A stretch of DNA of 64,000 bases from Oxytricha trifallax (taxonomy: Eukaryota > Ciliophora > Spirotrichea > Sporadotrichida > Oxytrichidae): positions 1-64,000 of the forward strand of contig ARYC01000807.1 in the NCBI GenBank assembly GCA_000711775.1, written 5' to 3'. The notes beneath the pieces were generated by a model. It saw only the letters and a list, made by a program, of their open reading frames with translations, was not told where the DNA came from and searched no databases. The number at the start of each line of letters is the position of its first letter. The stretch's first letter is position 1. Shown here one piece after another: positions 1 to 12,195 of this stretch. The translations under genes were made by a program, and so were the position numbers.

Positions 1-278
1 AGAAATTGGCGATGAAACATCACAGCTCTCTAGGCCAGAGAGAAGTGAGCCCAGTATTTAAGAGTCTTATCATTAATAAGATAATCGATATGATGCCGCT
101 AAAATTTTAAAGGTCTCTTAGGCTTAGAATTAAGATGCTATCTCTTTAAATTCAATGCTAGACAGTCAGACCTCACAGTTGCAGGAGATTTATGGAGCAG
201 CCTTGCTATAGACGTATAATTCAGAACAGGCTTGAGTTAATCACAATAATCATCACACCCAAAACCCAACTTAAACAA
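1..278 (-). pseudogene. TBE 42-kDa transposase, N-terminal fragment
   Basis: Minus-strand reading in the ciliate code stays open across the whole fragment and contains the block NDKTLKYWAHFSL, which is also present in the complete TBE (NEKNLKYWAHFSL). The position aligned with the ATG of the other copy is TTG here (276-278), so either the start is lost or it lies upstream. The DDE catalytic part is outside the window. TBE transposases belong to the IS630/Tc1 group and act in germline genome rearrangement; that role is family knowledge, not visible here. Confidence 0.8.
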
Positions 279-461
279 TAAATCTATATACTCACTGTCA
301 TAAACAAACCCAAAACCTCGCATATACTCACTAAAAATACTAATATTTAAACATTAAACCCCTACATAAACCCTATTAAAACCCTCATAAAGTATGCACT
401 AATAGTCTACTTTTATCAATCAAAAACTCAATCAAACTACTGAAAGGGTTTTGGGGTTTTG
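1..461. mobile_element. TBE transposon, right-end fragment
   Basis: The window starts inside a TBE (telomere-bearing element). Its terminus at 442-461 reads ...AGGGTTTTGGGGTTTTG, the telomere-like end of the family, and is followed by ACT (462-464), which fits the A-N-T target duplication of TBEs. The interior matches the transposase end of the complete copy at 59263-63341: 41-60 here and 62961-62980 there share the gagagaagtgagcccaa/gta... stretch. The other end lies outside the window, so the duplication cannot be confirmed. The terminal 78 bp are clearly diverged from those of the complete copy, which suggests a different subfamily or age. Confidence 0.9.
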
Positions 462-518
462 ACTCTCTAAGAAGATAAACTTATGCCTTTGGACTAAATA
501 AATGATAGAGTAGAGAAA

Positions 519-3241
519 ATGAATCAAAATCTTTCCAACCTCGAGAAAAAGTTCAATTCCTAAGTGTAATTAAACATGCTGCTTGAAAACACTTCGTCAA
601 ACCAAAAGAGTGAGGATTTCATATATGATGGAATAAGCTCAGCTGATATCAATTAAAAAGGTACGACTTTCTCGTAAGACCAAATAGATGAAAAATTATA
701 CTCAGAATCACTTGAGACTGTATTCGATTTAAATTAAAAGAGAGCTTCTCAATTGAACATTACCTCTCAAGATGGTCAATCAACCAGTGGGCCTCATCAC
801 ATTTTAACTTACAGATCGCAAGGAACGATTTCAGCAGCCGGCACCACCACTATGAGGTAACACACTAGATAACTTAACAGCACTTTTTATCAATAAAATC
901 TCATGAATGAAGAGCTAGTGGTCGCGAGAAAATAATTGGAGCAACTCAGAGATGAAATTTACTATATTTAGCAGAAACAGGATTTATCATAGAAAAGCAT
1001 GAAAAAGTAGATAATTCAAGAAATCAGATAATAGCTGAAAGTTAATTCTAAAAGATTTGAGCTTCTGGAACACCTAGTTTATGAATCTGTAAGAAAGATA
1101 TAAGTTATTTGTAACCTTTTTTTTTGTAGAATAAATGCATGAATGACTTGAAGGGCTAAATACTTCAAGAAAGAGATATATAATTAAGAAGCAATATTAG
1201 TGGATCTGCAAAAACAGGGAAATTTGACGATCACGATCATAGCAGTGATTAATGAGCACATTGACATATAACTGATGTATTGGAATCTTGAAATAATATT
1301 TTTTATCAAATGATCTATTAATGCTTTAAATTCTTTAATTGCTATACTTCCCAAATTTCTACTATAGACATAAATATATTTTATATGGATGTAAATAAGT
1401 AAAATCATAATTTTATAAATGAAACGACACCAATCCTACAGCACCTTGATTTCTCATTAAGACCAAGGATCATTCAAACCTATAGAGTATTTTCATAATT
1501 ATTTATTACAAAAATCTTTTTAGAATATAAAACGTCAGTTTGATATATGAGAATCAGGAAGAGGCATCATTTTTCTTGCATGAGACCACAACAAGAATGA
1601 AATTAAATTAGATCATGAATAGTAGTGGAGGGTCATAAAAATCATTGCAGATATTCAAGAATAGAAATCCGTAGAAAAGTAGTTAGGAATTACTGAGCTA
1701 ATAATTAATGAAAAGTTATAATTTAGTTTTTTTGTAAATGACCTAAATTTTGCACTGCGCTTCATAATTCAAATTTGTATTTAAAATATAAATAGAGTCC
1801 ATATTAATTAAAAATATATTTGAGCTAGAAATCTAAGGACTCTCAAATAAACCTTTCCATAAAACCATCATCTAAATAAAAGAAGACCCCTGGCAGAAAC
1901 GCTAATTCCAAATTACACTTGCATGAAAAACAAACCTAAATCGTATATAGAACTTAAAATGTGAATGTAATTAATTTTATTTGTTCTAAAAAATTAATTA
2001 TATATATTTTTTATAAATAAAGAATGATTACATTTCTTTAATTTGTTAAAATAATTATACTAAAATAATTAAGATGAGTTTATTGTATTGTTCTCTATAA
2101 AAAGTGAAATCATATTAATCTATTATTTCCTACTCTATTATTCATGCATTCAATTTAAAAAGTGGGGTTTTAAATATCCTCAATTTCAAGTCTAAAATCA
2201 GGAATGAAACTTCCCGACATAATGCAGACACATAAGCGACTCTCTTCAATCGAGAAACTGTAAAGTTTAGCCATTGTAGATGCCAGATTTAAAATAAACA
2301 AAGAAACTTTCGTAAGTGATAAGGACTATGTAAAAAAGAAACCTACAATCATTTAGCATGTAGAAAATATGAAATAAATGAAGCGTAAGATTAGTTAGTT
2401 AAAGAAGGAAATGCCTGAGGTTTAGATCTCGAATGATATTGAGGATGAAGAATTTAATTGCTAAAATGGAACATCCTCATCTATTAAATTAAGTCACTTT
2501 GAAAAATATAAGTTTCAAAAACCTGGAGATGGTATATTTTCTTATAAGAATCCAAAAAGATTGGCTTCATTTTTGGAGACTTAAATGACATTAACATCCT
2601 AATTATCTCAATACCAATAGTACTCTTAATCTTAAGCCTCACTGCTTCCAAATTTACCCTGGAATTTCGAAAAGAAAGATCTTGCGTAATAGTATAGATT
2701 TTCGGTGATTGGAGAGCACGACATAAAAAAGGAGTTAGCTGATAATAAGCGACTGATTGAAGAATAGAAGATAGCCAGACAAAGATTAAAAATGAGGATG
2801 ATCATAGATAATAACACCTAAAATGTAAACTTCCAATTTCCAAATTCCAAATTTGCTCATACCTCTAATACCCTTACAAACTTAAAGCCAAGCTAATCTG
2901 TAAGAAATCTAGCGCCAATCAATACTAACTAAACTGAAAAGATAGAGATAATTTCTGACAATCAAGTTGTGAAATACTTAATAGAAAAGCATCCAGAGAT
3001 ATACCAGCAAAGACTGCAGAAACAAAATAAAAAAGTTTTACTTATCAAAGACATGCCACAATTCTAGAAAAATTCCTCATTCTAGCTGTTGAACTAATAA
3101 TTAGATTCCCTTATTAATAGGTCGAAAGCTAAAATATAAAATGAGAGTAAAGTCGAAAATTAAAATTAGAATGTTCAGCTTTTGACAAAAAACTAGGGAG
3201 CATCAATTGTAGAAGATAGAAGCCCTTAACAATAAAATTGA
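519..3241 (+). CDS. Q-rich coiled-coil protein, multi-exon (hypothetical)
   Basis: Not recognised. Coding blocks run from ATG 519 to TGA 3239-3241. Block 1 (519-1252) begins MNQNLSNLEKKF and ends in a charged coiled coil (EELVVARKQLEQLRDEIYY); a 26-nt GT-AG intron at 1104-1129 keeps it open. Block 2 (from ATG 1421) has a 37-nt intron at 1487-1523. Block 3 is about 1826-1965. Block 4 is open from about 2160 (internal ATG 2204) to the stop, rich in Q, N and K, with a second coiled coil near ELADNKRLIEEQKIARQRLKMRM. Gaps at about 1253-1420, 1740-1825 and 1966-2160 are AT-rich and may be introns or IESs; I could not resolve their pointers. It may therefore be one gene or two adjacent ones. It starts 55 bp from the TBE end. 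Confidence 0.55.
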
Positions 3242-3361
3242 GTCATAGTTTCTTCCAATAGTTTTAATTATGATTGATTGAAATGTAGATTAAGTATAAT
3301 ACCTTATTAAAACTTGTAATTATTAAATATTTTATATAAATTAATTTAATCATTAAGAAAC

Positions 3362-5031
3362 ATGAAGTTTTGCTAAAGCCAAGCAAAAAGGTTTTTATTT
3401 CAAAATATTACTTAATAGAGAGACTTCCAATTCTTAGGCAAACTTTATCAAAAACAATTTAGATGTTTATCAAAATAGTAAAATATAGATACATAAAAAG
3501 ATTCAAAATTAAGTAATGATGAAATAATCAATGAGAATATTGATTCTTAGAAAGGTCTTGAGAAAAAAGATGATATTAAAAGTTTAGTAGCTAAATTAGA
3601 ATACTTAGAAGAATCATAAGTTGACTAAAAACTAAAGTCTAGATAGATTAAGAATCTAGATAGAAAATATGGAAAGTTAAAGTCTCAAAGAACAGACATA
3701 AACATATTACGAAATTATTTAATAGCACTTTACTATAAATTAAATAAAGGTTTATTGAGTAGATTTGATTGATTCTTGCCATCCTCTAATTTGAGAAAAT
3801 CAGATAAAAAGAAAGTTATTTAAATGACTGAGAGAGCAGAGCAAGCTTTTGATTCCCTCTTTTTCACCTATGAAAAGTAGGAAATTATATAATCAGATGA
3901 AACTTTTAATAATGAAAATAATCCAAACTCTTAAGATTCTCAATCAAAGACATAAAATAAAAACGACTTGGTAACAATCGATACCAGTGATGAGAAAGGA
4001 TTGATATCTAAACTGTAATTTGAAGAGGACGTCCGATTGATTTTTGATGAAAAAGACTCTCTGGCTTTAAAATCGCTTCAAGATGGGGTTGTTGATTTTT
4101 CAGACAAAAGAGTCAATCTCAAAGCTGCAGATGTCGACTCATAATTAAAATAAAAGTTAAAGAAAGGGGGAAAAGATATTGATTTATTGGAGGTTGATTT
4201 AGGGGAATTGAAATCTCTTCAGTCAAATTAGGTGCATATTAATCATATAATTTATAAAATTAATATATTTAAAATGAGGTTATTATGAATTAGTATAATT
4301 TATAATAAATTCTGTAAGATTAGAAATGTTAAAATAATATATAACTATTTTAATTCTAATAATTTTATAGAGTTTAAAGGTCATTTTAATTAAAAAATAG
4401 AAAATCAGATTTTATCCATTGATATTTAATAAAATCTTACAAATGTCATATTTTTACAGTTTAAAATACAATAAATTATGCATATTAATATATTTATTAA
4501 TTAATTTTTAGTAAATTTGTGAATGAGCTTGGCAAAGAAGAATTTGAAAGGCAGGTTTAAAAAGGAAAGTAAATCATTGATGATTCTTAACTAGACAGTC
4601 AGAAGTTTAAGCTATAATGCTATATTTATATATAATAAGTTAATTTTACAATTTAATCAATTATAGTTATGATAGGCAGAAAAGTATAAGTAGATGAAGA
4701 AGAGCATTTGATGGAGTTATCCAATGGCCAGTAGCACATGCTCTCAAGTTAAGTTTTTCACGAATCAGGAGAGAAATTCAGCAAAGGAATTCAAAAAGAT
4801 GAGGGCGTGTTTAAGCACTATTCGAGACATGTGTATTTAGTCCTCGCAATGTTCCTGGGAGTCAACTTTGCAGTATCTTTATATCAATTCAGTCATAAAA
4901 TTCTAGGATTATACGAGGACTATCTCGATTGGCTTATTTTCTAGCAAGTTAAGAGAGGTCGGAGTCTGCTTGTGCTAAGCAATGCTATGTATAAAAATGA
5001 TACATACTCAGTTGAATCAAAAGACATATGA
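3362..5031 (+). CDS. probable mitochondrial membrane protein with coiled coil (hypothetical)
   Basis: Not recognised. ATG 3362 opens a basic, hydroxylated, acid-poor N-terminus (MKFCQSQAKRFLFQN) that looks like a mitochondrial presequence, followed by a charged helical region, a long acidic middle and, near the C-terminus, one membrane segment (VYLVLAMFLGVNFAVSLYQF). Introns: 3750-3803 (54 nt, removes an in-frame TGA), one beginning at about 4216-4232 that contains an IES (see 4233-4489), and 4619-4666, which starts with GC rather than GT and rejoins the frame exactly. The stop is TGA 5029-5031. The next gene starts 101 bp downstream on the same strand. Confidence 0.6.
4233..4489. other. IES inside an intron, 11-bp pointer TGCATATTAAT
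   Basis: The direct repeat TGCATATTAAT occurs at 4233-4243 and 4479-4489. The 246 bp defined by one copy plus the interval is extremely AT-rich with no coding signal. Removing it turns a roughly 280-nt gap into an intron of 34-50 nt, the size of neighbouring introns, and a phase-consistent splice can be drawn (for example donor 4216 to acceptor 4511). Confidence 0.75.
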
Positions 5032-5132
5032 ATTAGGTTGTAATATTTCATTAATTTAATGATCAAGATTCAATTCAATTGTCACTCAGCTCATTATATG
5101 GGTAAAAATTAAGGAATTATAATATATTCAAT

Positions 5133-5699
5133 ATGGCATATACAAGAAGAGCAATAGTCTATCTCATTTTAGTTATTGTGACTTTATCTCTATTGATTGT
5201 TGAGTCAAATTCAGTTCAATCATAGACTTCAGTGAGGCAAGGTAGCTCTCAGCAACAATATTAGAGACCAAGTTTCCTGAGCGAGAGCAGCTCATCTGAT
5301 GGCAAAGAACCACATGTATTCGCCATGAAATCTAGAGGTAGGTCAAGATCCAGCTATTTCTCATTTGGATATTCTTCCTCTTATGGGTACTATTACGGCA
5401 ATAGACGACCTCTGACATGGTCAGAAACTCTTATTGCTTTAGGAGTAATCGTTGGATTTGTATTGACCCAATAAGTTACAATAACTTATTCAAGTATTAT
5501 ATGAATTATTATTTTGCTTTTTTCAATATTAGTGATGGGAATCATTATAACAATTTGCGAAAAGTGTGGATGCTGTAAAAACGAAGAATAAAAATCAGAA
5601 GATATTAATAATCACGATCATCACACTGTTATAGAGTACAATTAAGTTCAAACTGGCTATCCACCTTACGATCACCTACACACTGAAATTGACCACTGA
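5133..5699 (+). CDS. small two-span membrane protein (hypothetical)
   Basis: Not recognised. ATG 5133 is followed at once by a hydrophobic segment (AIVYLILVIVTLSLLIV), either a signal peptide or an anchor, then a Q/S-rich stretch, an RGRSRS motif and a run of S, G and Y (FGYSSSYGYYYG). A second hydrophobic segment (TLIALGVIVGFVL, continued by MGIIITI) is split by a 39-nt intron (5494-5532); joining A|TG across it restores the frame. After the membrane segment comes a cysteine cluster (CEKCGCC), then a hydrophilic, histidine-rich tail ending EIDH before TGA 5697-5699. The overall pattern (S/G/Y-rich lumenal part, CxxCxCC next to a membrane span) resembles small secretory-pathway membrane proteins, but no family is claimed. 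Confidence 0.7.
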
Positions 5700-5934
5700 A
5701 CAATTGATAGGATATGACAACTCACACGCTCATATTATTCACCAATTAAACTACTATTTTAATATAGTGTAAGAAAATGGGTACTTTTTATGGATTTACT
5801 TTTATTTAAAAACGTCAGCACATTACTTTGCTGAATTTGAGATTACTTTACTTTAAACCATTTATTTTATTGTGCATTTTTTAACTCGCGAATTCTTTAT
5901 AACATCGTTAGTTTAATTATAGATTTTAAACAAA

Positions 5935-8900
5935 TCATTATTAATCAATAATTTCCTCTTTTTCAGGTCTTGGAGTCATTTGTTCAGTTGTTATTTCTAA
6001 GTTAGATTAATCATTAATGCTAGGTTGTTGAACTAATTGTGTCATGATTTCTTTTTGCAATTTTGTCACATGCCACAAGCCATCATCAAAATATTTTTTC
6101 ATCGTTAATTTGCTATATATTCTCTTACTTTCTCTTGATAAGATCAGGTACAGGTGTTTAGTTTCTATGTTTATAAATTAAAACTTATGAAATTAGTGGT
6201 TACAGTTTAATTCTGTTTAAGATTTTTCTCCTTGAATATCAAGTAAAGATCCTAACTTATTATAATATCCCTCATAGTCATAAAACCGTTCGATTTGTTC
6301 AAATCTCATTTTTATGACTCTCAATTCGATTTTAGCTTTCCTTTCATCAAACTATAAATATATAATGTAATCATTATTCTTACCTTTTGAGAATAAAATC
6401 TTATAAAGTTGTTTGGCTGCAAGATGAGTTTAGTTTAGATCATAACTTTCAATTTGTCAAAACTTAACTTTTGAGTAATTGAACAATTTTCCATAAATAA
6501 AGATTCAGCTCTCTTTTTCTTAATAAAATCTATAGATCTTACTAACAAGTAGAACTGATTGAAATTAATAGCATCTAAATCACTTTAACCTTCGTTTATT
6601 AGAAGACTGTAAATTTACTTGATTGTAATGTCTAAATAATCTGTAGAGAGCTGTCTCCATCTTGGAATGAGATAAGTTATTAAATGATCAAAATCAAAGA
6701 CCCCAAGTCTATTGTTGAATTTAAGATCTTAAAGTTTGAATTGATCAAGTTCTTTCCTTAATATTATATATGAATCGTTATTAAGCTTTTGAGCATCAAA
6801 GATGTACCTCAAAGTATCCATAAGTTTGACACAAGCAAAGTAAGTAAAATCATTTGTGTCTAAATTTTCAATTTTATTGCCCATATTTAACTAATTCAAA
6901 ACATTCTAGACTCCTAAGTAAAATATTAGATCTTCATTAAGTCTTTGGTAATCGATTGTTACTACCGAGATCCCCCCAGGGGGTACCCAACCCCCCCCCA
7001 TTCCCCATACCCCCCCGTACCCCACCCCATTAAAATATCCCATTTCATATCAAATTTTGTATCTACAGGGTCTAAATCGATCTCCTTCTTGACATCTCGA
7101 TATTATAAACCATTTTTATGTAAATAATTTTAATCTCGACATCATAGACCCTATTTTATGTATATAATTTCCTTTTAATTTAAAATTTATTTATTTTCAC
7201 AATAGTGAAAATAAATCATATGAATTTAATTCTTAGTTAAGTTTCACGTTGTTTCTAAACCATATTATGAAATATAAATTGAAAAACTTTTTCATATTTT
7301 TTTTAATGAAAGTAAAATTTTTATATACTATGATACAAAAATATTTTTTAAAAAATTTTTGTCCCTTAAATCAACTTCATTCGACATAATTCGAAAAAAT
7401 AGTATGAGTAATTGGGGGGGGGGAAGTTTCCTGCACTTTTTTATTTATATGTAAAACTTAATAAATTTTACATAAATAACAAGATTTAAGATTTTTATGA
7501 CTCATTAATATTAAGAGGATATTTATACATCATTTAAATAGTTCAAGAAAATATAGTCTTACATTATATAGGTATGTAAAGAACAAGATTAATTCAATAA
7601 GAATTTCATTAACAATTAAATACAATATTTGGAATTACTATGAGTAAAGAGAGAATAATGTAATGATTTAGAGACAGAAACCTAAAAATATCAGATAAAT
7701 TATATCAGAGTTGTTGGAATCTGAAGAGATTAATTGAATAATTACTTAATAAATTAAGTATATTTATATCAAGGAAATAGTTAGAAAGTTTATTATAGTT
7801 TTTATAAAAATAATTTTAATAATAAAAATTTTTTTTAAAAAAAAGTGCAGGAAACTTCCTTAAAATTTTTTTTTTATCATAAACCGGTGCAGGAAACTTC
7901 CCCCCCCCGAGTAATTTTTTAAGTTTTTTTTTTCTCCTATAATTTTAGAAATCATTATGAACAAAATAGTTATAAAAAAAATGAAGAAAAAAAAAACTTA
8001 AAAAATTACTCATACTATTTCTTCGAATTATGTCGAATGAAGTTGATTTAAGGGACAAAAATTTTTAAAAAAATATTTTTGTATCATAGTATATAAAAAT
8101 TTTACTTTCATTATAAAAAAATATGAAAAAGTTTTTCAATTTATATTTCATAATATGGTTGAGAAACAACGTGAAACTTAACAAAGAATTAAATTCATAT
8201 GATTTATTTTCACTATTGTGAAAATAAATAAATTTTAAATTAAAAGGAAATTATATACATAAAATAGGGTATATGGTGTCGAGATTAAAATTATTTACAT
8301 AAAAATGGTTTATAATATCGAGATGTCAAGAAGGAGATCGATTTAGACCCTGTAGATAAAAAATTTGATATGAAATGGGATATTTAATGGGGGTGGGGGG
8401 TACGGGGGGGGATGGGGTACCCCCTGGGGGGGATCTCGGTAGTAACAATCGATGATATCCTAGTTTTATTTCTCTGATAAGCCTATAAAACTAGAAAAGA
8501 TCTTTAGCTTGAAAGAGTCGTATTAGTATTTCTTAACCGAATTTAAGAAAATGGAGAACTTTTACTCTGAAACATGCTTCAGTCCATAGCGTTTAATGAA
8601 TATCTCATATGTAAATTCATATAATTTGCTATGAATATGCTCCTCACTCATTGCCAAGAGTGCATCTAACCTCTGTGAGTATATATTTGAAATGATTTTA
8701 TTTACCATTTTCTTTGGGATTACCTTTTTGATTTTATCAATTTCCTTGGCTTGAATCTTGCTATAGATGTGATAAGAGGGGTGAGTTCTCTAACTCGCAA
8801 GCTTTCTTTTCTGACTGAAATGAAATTCATTGAATTCTGTTGTCCCTGGAATGATAATCTTTGAAAATTTATACCTATCTGCACCTACTTTCTTTAATTC

Positions 8901-9005
8901 GTTCTGGTCAAAATTCTTTGAATGTGCCCATGCTTTTATTTGATCAAGGGTCGTTGTTGTTTCAAATTTATCTTATTTAAAACTCTCTCTTTGATTCTCA
9001 TTCAT
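5935..9005 (-). CDS. conserved-looking hypothetical protein, interrupted by a 1.5-kb palindromic IES
   Basis: Not recognised. Starting at 9005 (MNENQRESFKQDK), the ciliate-code frame runs to about 8454 (ending QDI), meets the palindromic element at 6951-8453 and resumes in frame at 6950 (YQRLNEDLIFYL). If one ATCGAT copy is kept the junction reads GAT-ATC-ATC-GAT-TAC-CAA, giving QDIIDYQRL without a shift. A 32-nt intron lies at 6352-6383. The stop TGA is at 5935-5937. The product is about 510 residues, mostly helical and charged, with no membrane segment or recognisable catalytic motif. Coding on both sides of the element, in the same frame, is the main evidence that the element is removed as an IES. 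Confidence 0.75.
6951..8453. mobile_element. palindromic (foldback) element in a coding exon, flanked by ATCGAT
   Basis: Two arms of about 450-490 bp are near-perfect reverse complements. The left arm starts TGTTACTACCGAGATCCCC at 6957; the right arm ends with its complement at 8447. ATCGAT flanks both ends (6951-6956, 8448-8453). The outermost parts of the arms hold long C/G tracts (6974-7026 and its mirror 8385-8432) in otherwise very AT-rich sequence. No ORF of its own was seen. It carries a nested insertion (7414-7908). Precise removal of 1,497 bp restores the host reading frame. Confidence 0.9.
7414..7908. mobile_element. G-tract-ended non-autonomous element, copy 1 (nested)
   Basis: The termini are G10-AAGTTTCCTGCAC (7414-7436) and its inverted counterpart GTGCAGGAAACTTC-C8 (7887-7908). 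It is flanked by an 8-bp direct duplication GAGTAATT (7406-7413 and 7909-7916). The interior is AT-rich without a coding frame. A second GTGCAGGAAACTTCC motif lies about 45 bp inside the right end. It sits just off the centre of the larger palindrome, so it inserted after that element had formed. Confidence 0.9.
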
Positions 9006-9354
9006 TCAAATCATAAGAAATTTAACAATCAAAAAATTAAATATACAAACATTCTGTTTAAAAGGGGTTGTAATAATAATATTATTTTTAAAGGTTTTGA
9101 TTAATTTGTAGAGGGAAATACTTAATTTCTTTGCTATACCTATGAATCTATTGATAACAAGTCCAAAAAACAAATATTATTTAGATTTTTTTTATATGAA
9201 AGGTATTCTAAATTAATCAATTAACACACTTTAAAGTGATTAAAACTTAATATTTTAAGCTTTTATAGAAGTTCTTAAAAATAAATTCAAAATTTTAAAG
9301 CAAACATAGCTTTTTTAGCTTTTTTTTTTCATTAAATTCAAAAATTTCAATATT

Positions 9355-12063
9355 TCATTAATCTATATAATTTTATAGATTGATTAAATTGGTAACGTTA
9401 TTGGACGATTGTCTTTCAGATATGTGTTAAAAGGTTTTCCTCTAATTAACAATTTGCTCAGCAAGTTTTAATGGTGAGCTGTCTTCCAATGAATTAAGCT
9501 GTAAAATGGTAATATTCTAAGTTTCAGCCTAGAAACTCTGGTAATTAGAAGCTGAATCTATAGCATCTTTCATTAAGTCTTAGTACATAACTGTATTAAT
9601 CTCTTTTTATAAGTAAATTTCGTCATCTGATTGGTTATTAATGCTAGAAGCAAGTTCTTCATTTCGCTTTGCCTTACTGTTCGTGGTCTTAAAAGTGTCT
9701 TATTTCTACAAATTTGTCTACTGATTACCTTTTTAACTCAAAACTTGATCAATTTGGTTTCTTAGTTGCATTAATAATTGGCTTTTTATGTCGTTTCCGT
9801 AATTTCTATAGTGCATTAGTTATTCATAGAAGTTTGTTAACTCCTATTGAGAGAAGTTCCCTATGCTGTTAAGGCATTTTTAGATATCGTTAATAGTCAA
9901 ACATAAAAAAAAATTAAAGCCTAAATTAAACTGCTGATTTTCTAAGGGGACTGAGCAACTTATTCGATTCTCTACTCAAAGTTATATTTAGGGGGTTAAT
10001 CTTCGTATATGAATGATTGATTTTCCTAGATTAAAATGTTATGCTAGCTTCTTTGTTTCAAATTATCTTTCATAGTTTCATCATTGTCATAATTCGAGTT
10101 ATTGAGCTTATTCAAGACTGAGAACATTTATGAGTCATTAATTATACTGGACTAATTTAATGATGTATCTTAAATATGTTAACTTCTTTAAGCTTATTCC
10201 ATTTTTGAATTATGTTTATTGCCTTAATTTACTGACTAATCTGTGATTTAAATGGTGTCTGATACATTTGTGAATAGCTTGATTTGATCGTTAACTACGA
10301 ATTTTTACTCTACTTAATTTTGGTAACGATTCAAATCTGTACCTTTTCTGCTTTAAGTTTGAAAATTTGTATTTCCTTTATTAATATGATCTAATCCGGA
10401 TGTATTGAAACCACTTCTAGATTATAAGAATCTCTCATCTACTTAGATTGCTTTGTCTGCAGTGTCATACAATTCATATAAGTTATAGTCATCTTAAACT
10501 ATTTTCATTTGAGATCTTTCCTTGCTTAGTTCTCTGTCAATCTGGCTTAACAGGCTGTAATCATCGTCTGTTTGAGTTCTGAGTATATTGTCAGAAGACA
10601 TCATTTAATTTCTTGAATCATTTAGTCTATGTAAATCACCTGTAACAAGCAAGTTGCTATCAAATTAATCACTCTATTTTGGAATCATGTTTCTCTCTAA
10701 ATTTCTTAGTTTTTTCTTTCTCTTTTAAGGTTCATCATGATTTCTATGATGGTGATGATTCTTTTTCTCTTGGTCGCTGGAATCGCTGTCATTTTAGCCT
10801 CCATGCTATTATAGGTTCTTTTTCAGTAGCTAAAGCTGCATTTTAGATTCTTTGCAATCTTTATACAATTTTCTGTTTTATTCCTTGAGCTCATCGTTGT
10901 GTGATTTCATATATTCTAATTAGTCTTTTGATTCCCCTAACTGTTTATTCAAAAGTCTCTCACTAATTTAGATATTAAAAAGATAAGTGATGAATATTTT
11001 ATTAAATCATAGTGATTTCTTATTTTTGCCATTTCACTATTGAAATACACAAAATATATTCTTAATGAATTAAAAGTATTTTTAAGGTCTTAAAGCTTGC
11101 TCATCATAGTATATACTAAATGCAAAAATCAAGTTGTCTTTTTTCAATAAATGCTTTAAAAAATTCACTAAATCTTGAAACATTTCTCCAGATAGCTTTG
11201 TCTAAATACATTTAATTCGATTATTTTAAATTAAGATTCAGCATTTAAAACTTAATAAATATACTTTCAGAGATAGTATATGATCATTCTTAGCTGTAAA
11301 AGGATTTTGAATAGCTTAACTTATTTCTTTGATTCTTTTAAATTTCATCGATGGTTGTTGGAAAAGTAGTACTTTAGTACGGATAAATATTAAAATCTTT
11401 ATTATTTAAGGCAAGTTTATCCTCGACTGTACTTTTAGAATTAAGTTAGTATATGCATATTTGATGCTTTAATCCTTCAAATATGAAATATCTTGCTTAG
11501 ATTGTGAATTATTTATAATGCTAGCTCTTCCTACACGATGTGTTTAAGAACCATTTAGGTTTCCGAGTTTAAGATTATTTATTGAGTTGTCTATGATTTT
11601 TATGTTTTTCTTTGATATTAGATTGTTAATCAGGGACTCATTTTAATGCAAACAAAAAACCGTTTTTATAGATATAAAATATAACTCGTTATTGTTGCTA
11701 ATTCTGCTGGTATTATTCAAAATTTGGCTTTAATGTGATTGAAGAAGTACTATATTTGAGCAAGAATCTCGATTAATCACTCTGATAGTTTTACAAAGTT
11801 TATTTTGATTCATATACTTCTTAAAGTAATTTCCCTTTAACTTAAAAAGTTTTAAGAAGGCTACCATCTCTTTTGATTTTAGAACTATCAAATTCAGTTT
11901 TTCTTACAATTTTGATATCATTTATTTTCGGCATGGAAAAACTTTTAGTCAAGGAGGGCTGCTGGTTATTATGGGATATATGAGATGCATCCAGTAAATA
12001 GGAATTACTGTCTGGTTTTTGTAATTTTAAATTAATTATGGATTTGGAATTGATGTTATCCAT
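9355..12063 (-). CDS. Q/N-rich coiled-coil protein, multi-exon (hypothetical)
   Basis: Not recognised. It starts MDNINSKSIINLKLQK at 12063 and stops at TGA 9355-9357. Coding blocks: 12063-about 11690; about 11640-11250 (containing the phrase STVEDKLALNNKDF); about 11200-11030; and a long block 10980-9355 with a coiled coil (NDELKEQNRKLYKDCKE), a histidine-rich basic patch (KKNHHHHRNHDEPQKRKKK), an S/T/Q-rich middle and a second helical part near the C-terminus. Joins between the first three blocks, and a one-base frame change at the poly-T run near 9904, are unresolved. The unresolved joins could be short introns, IESs or sequence errors. Confidence 0.55.
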
Positions 12064-12195
12064 TTTTTAAGCTTAATTGATTTGATTTATTATAATATCT
12101 ATTATTAAACTAATTCGGAATTTGATGAATTTAAAATACTATATAGTATTTTCTCACTAATTTTAAGCTCCTCATAGTGATTTCATATAAAAAAT

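Noticed and set aside
3770..3772. In-frame TGA in the 3362-5031 gene, considered as stop-codon readthrough or a pseudogene
   Set aside because: A phase-consistent 54-nt GT-AG intron (3750-3803) removes it, and both sides stay protein-like.
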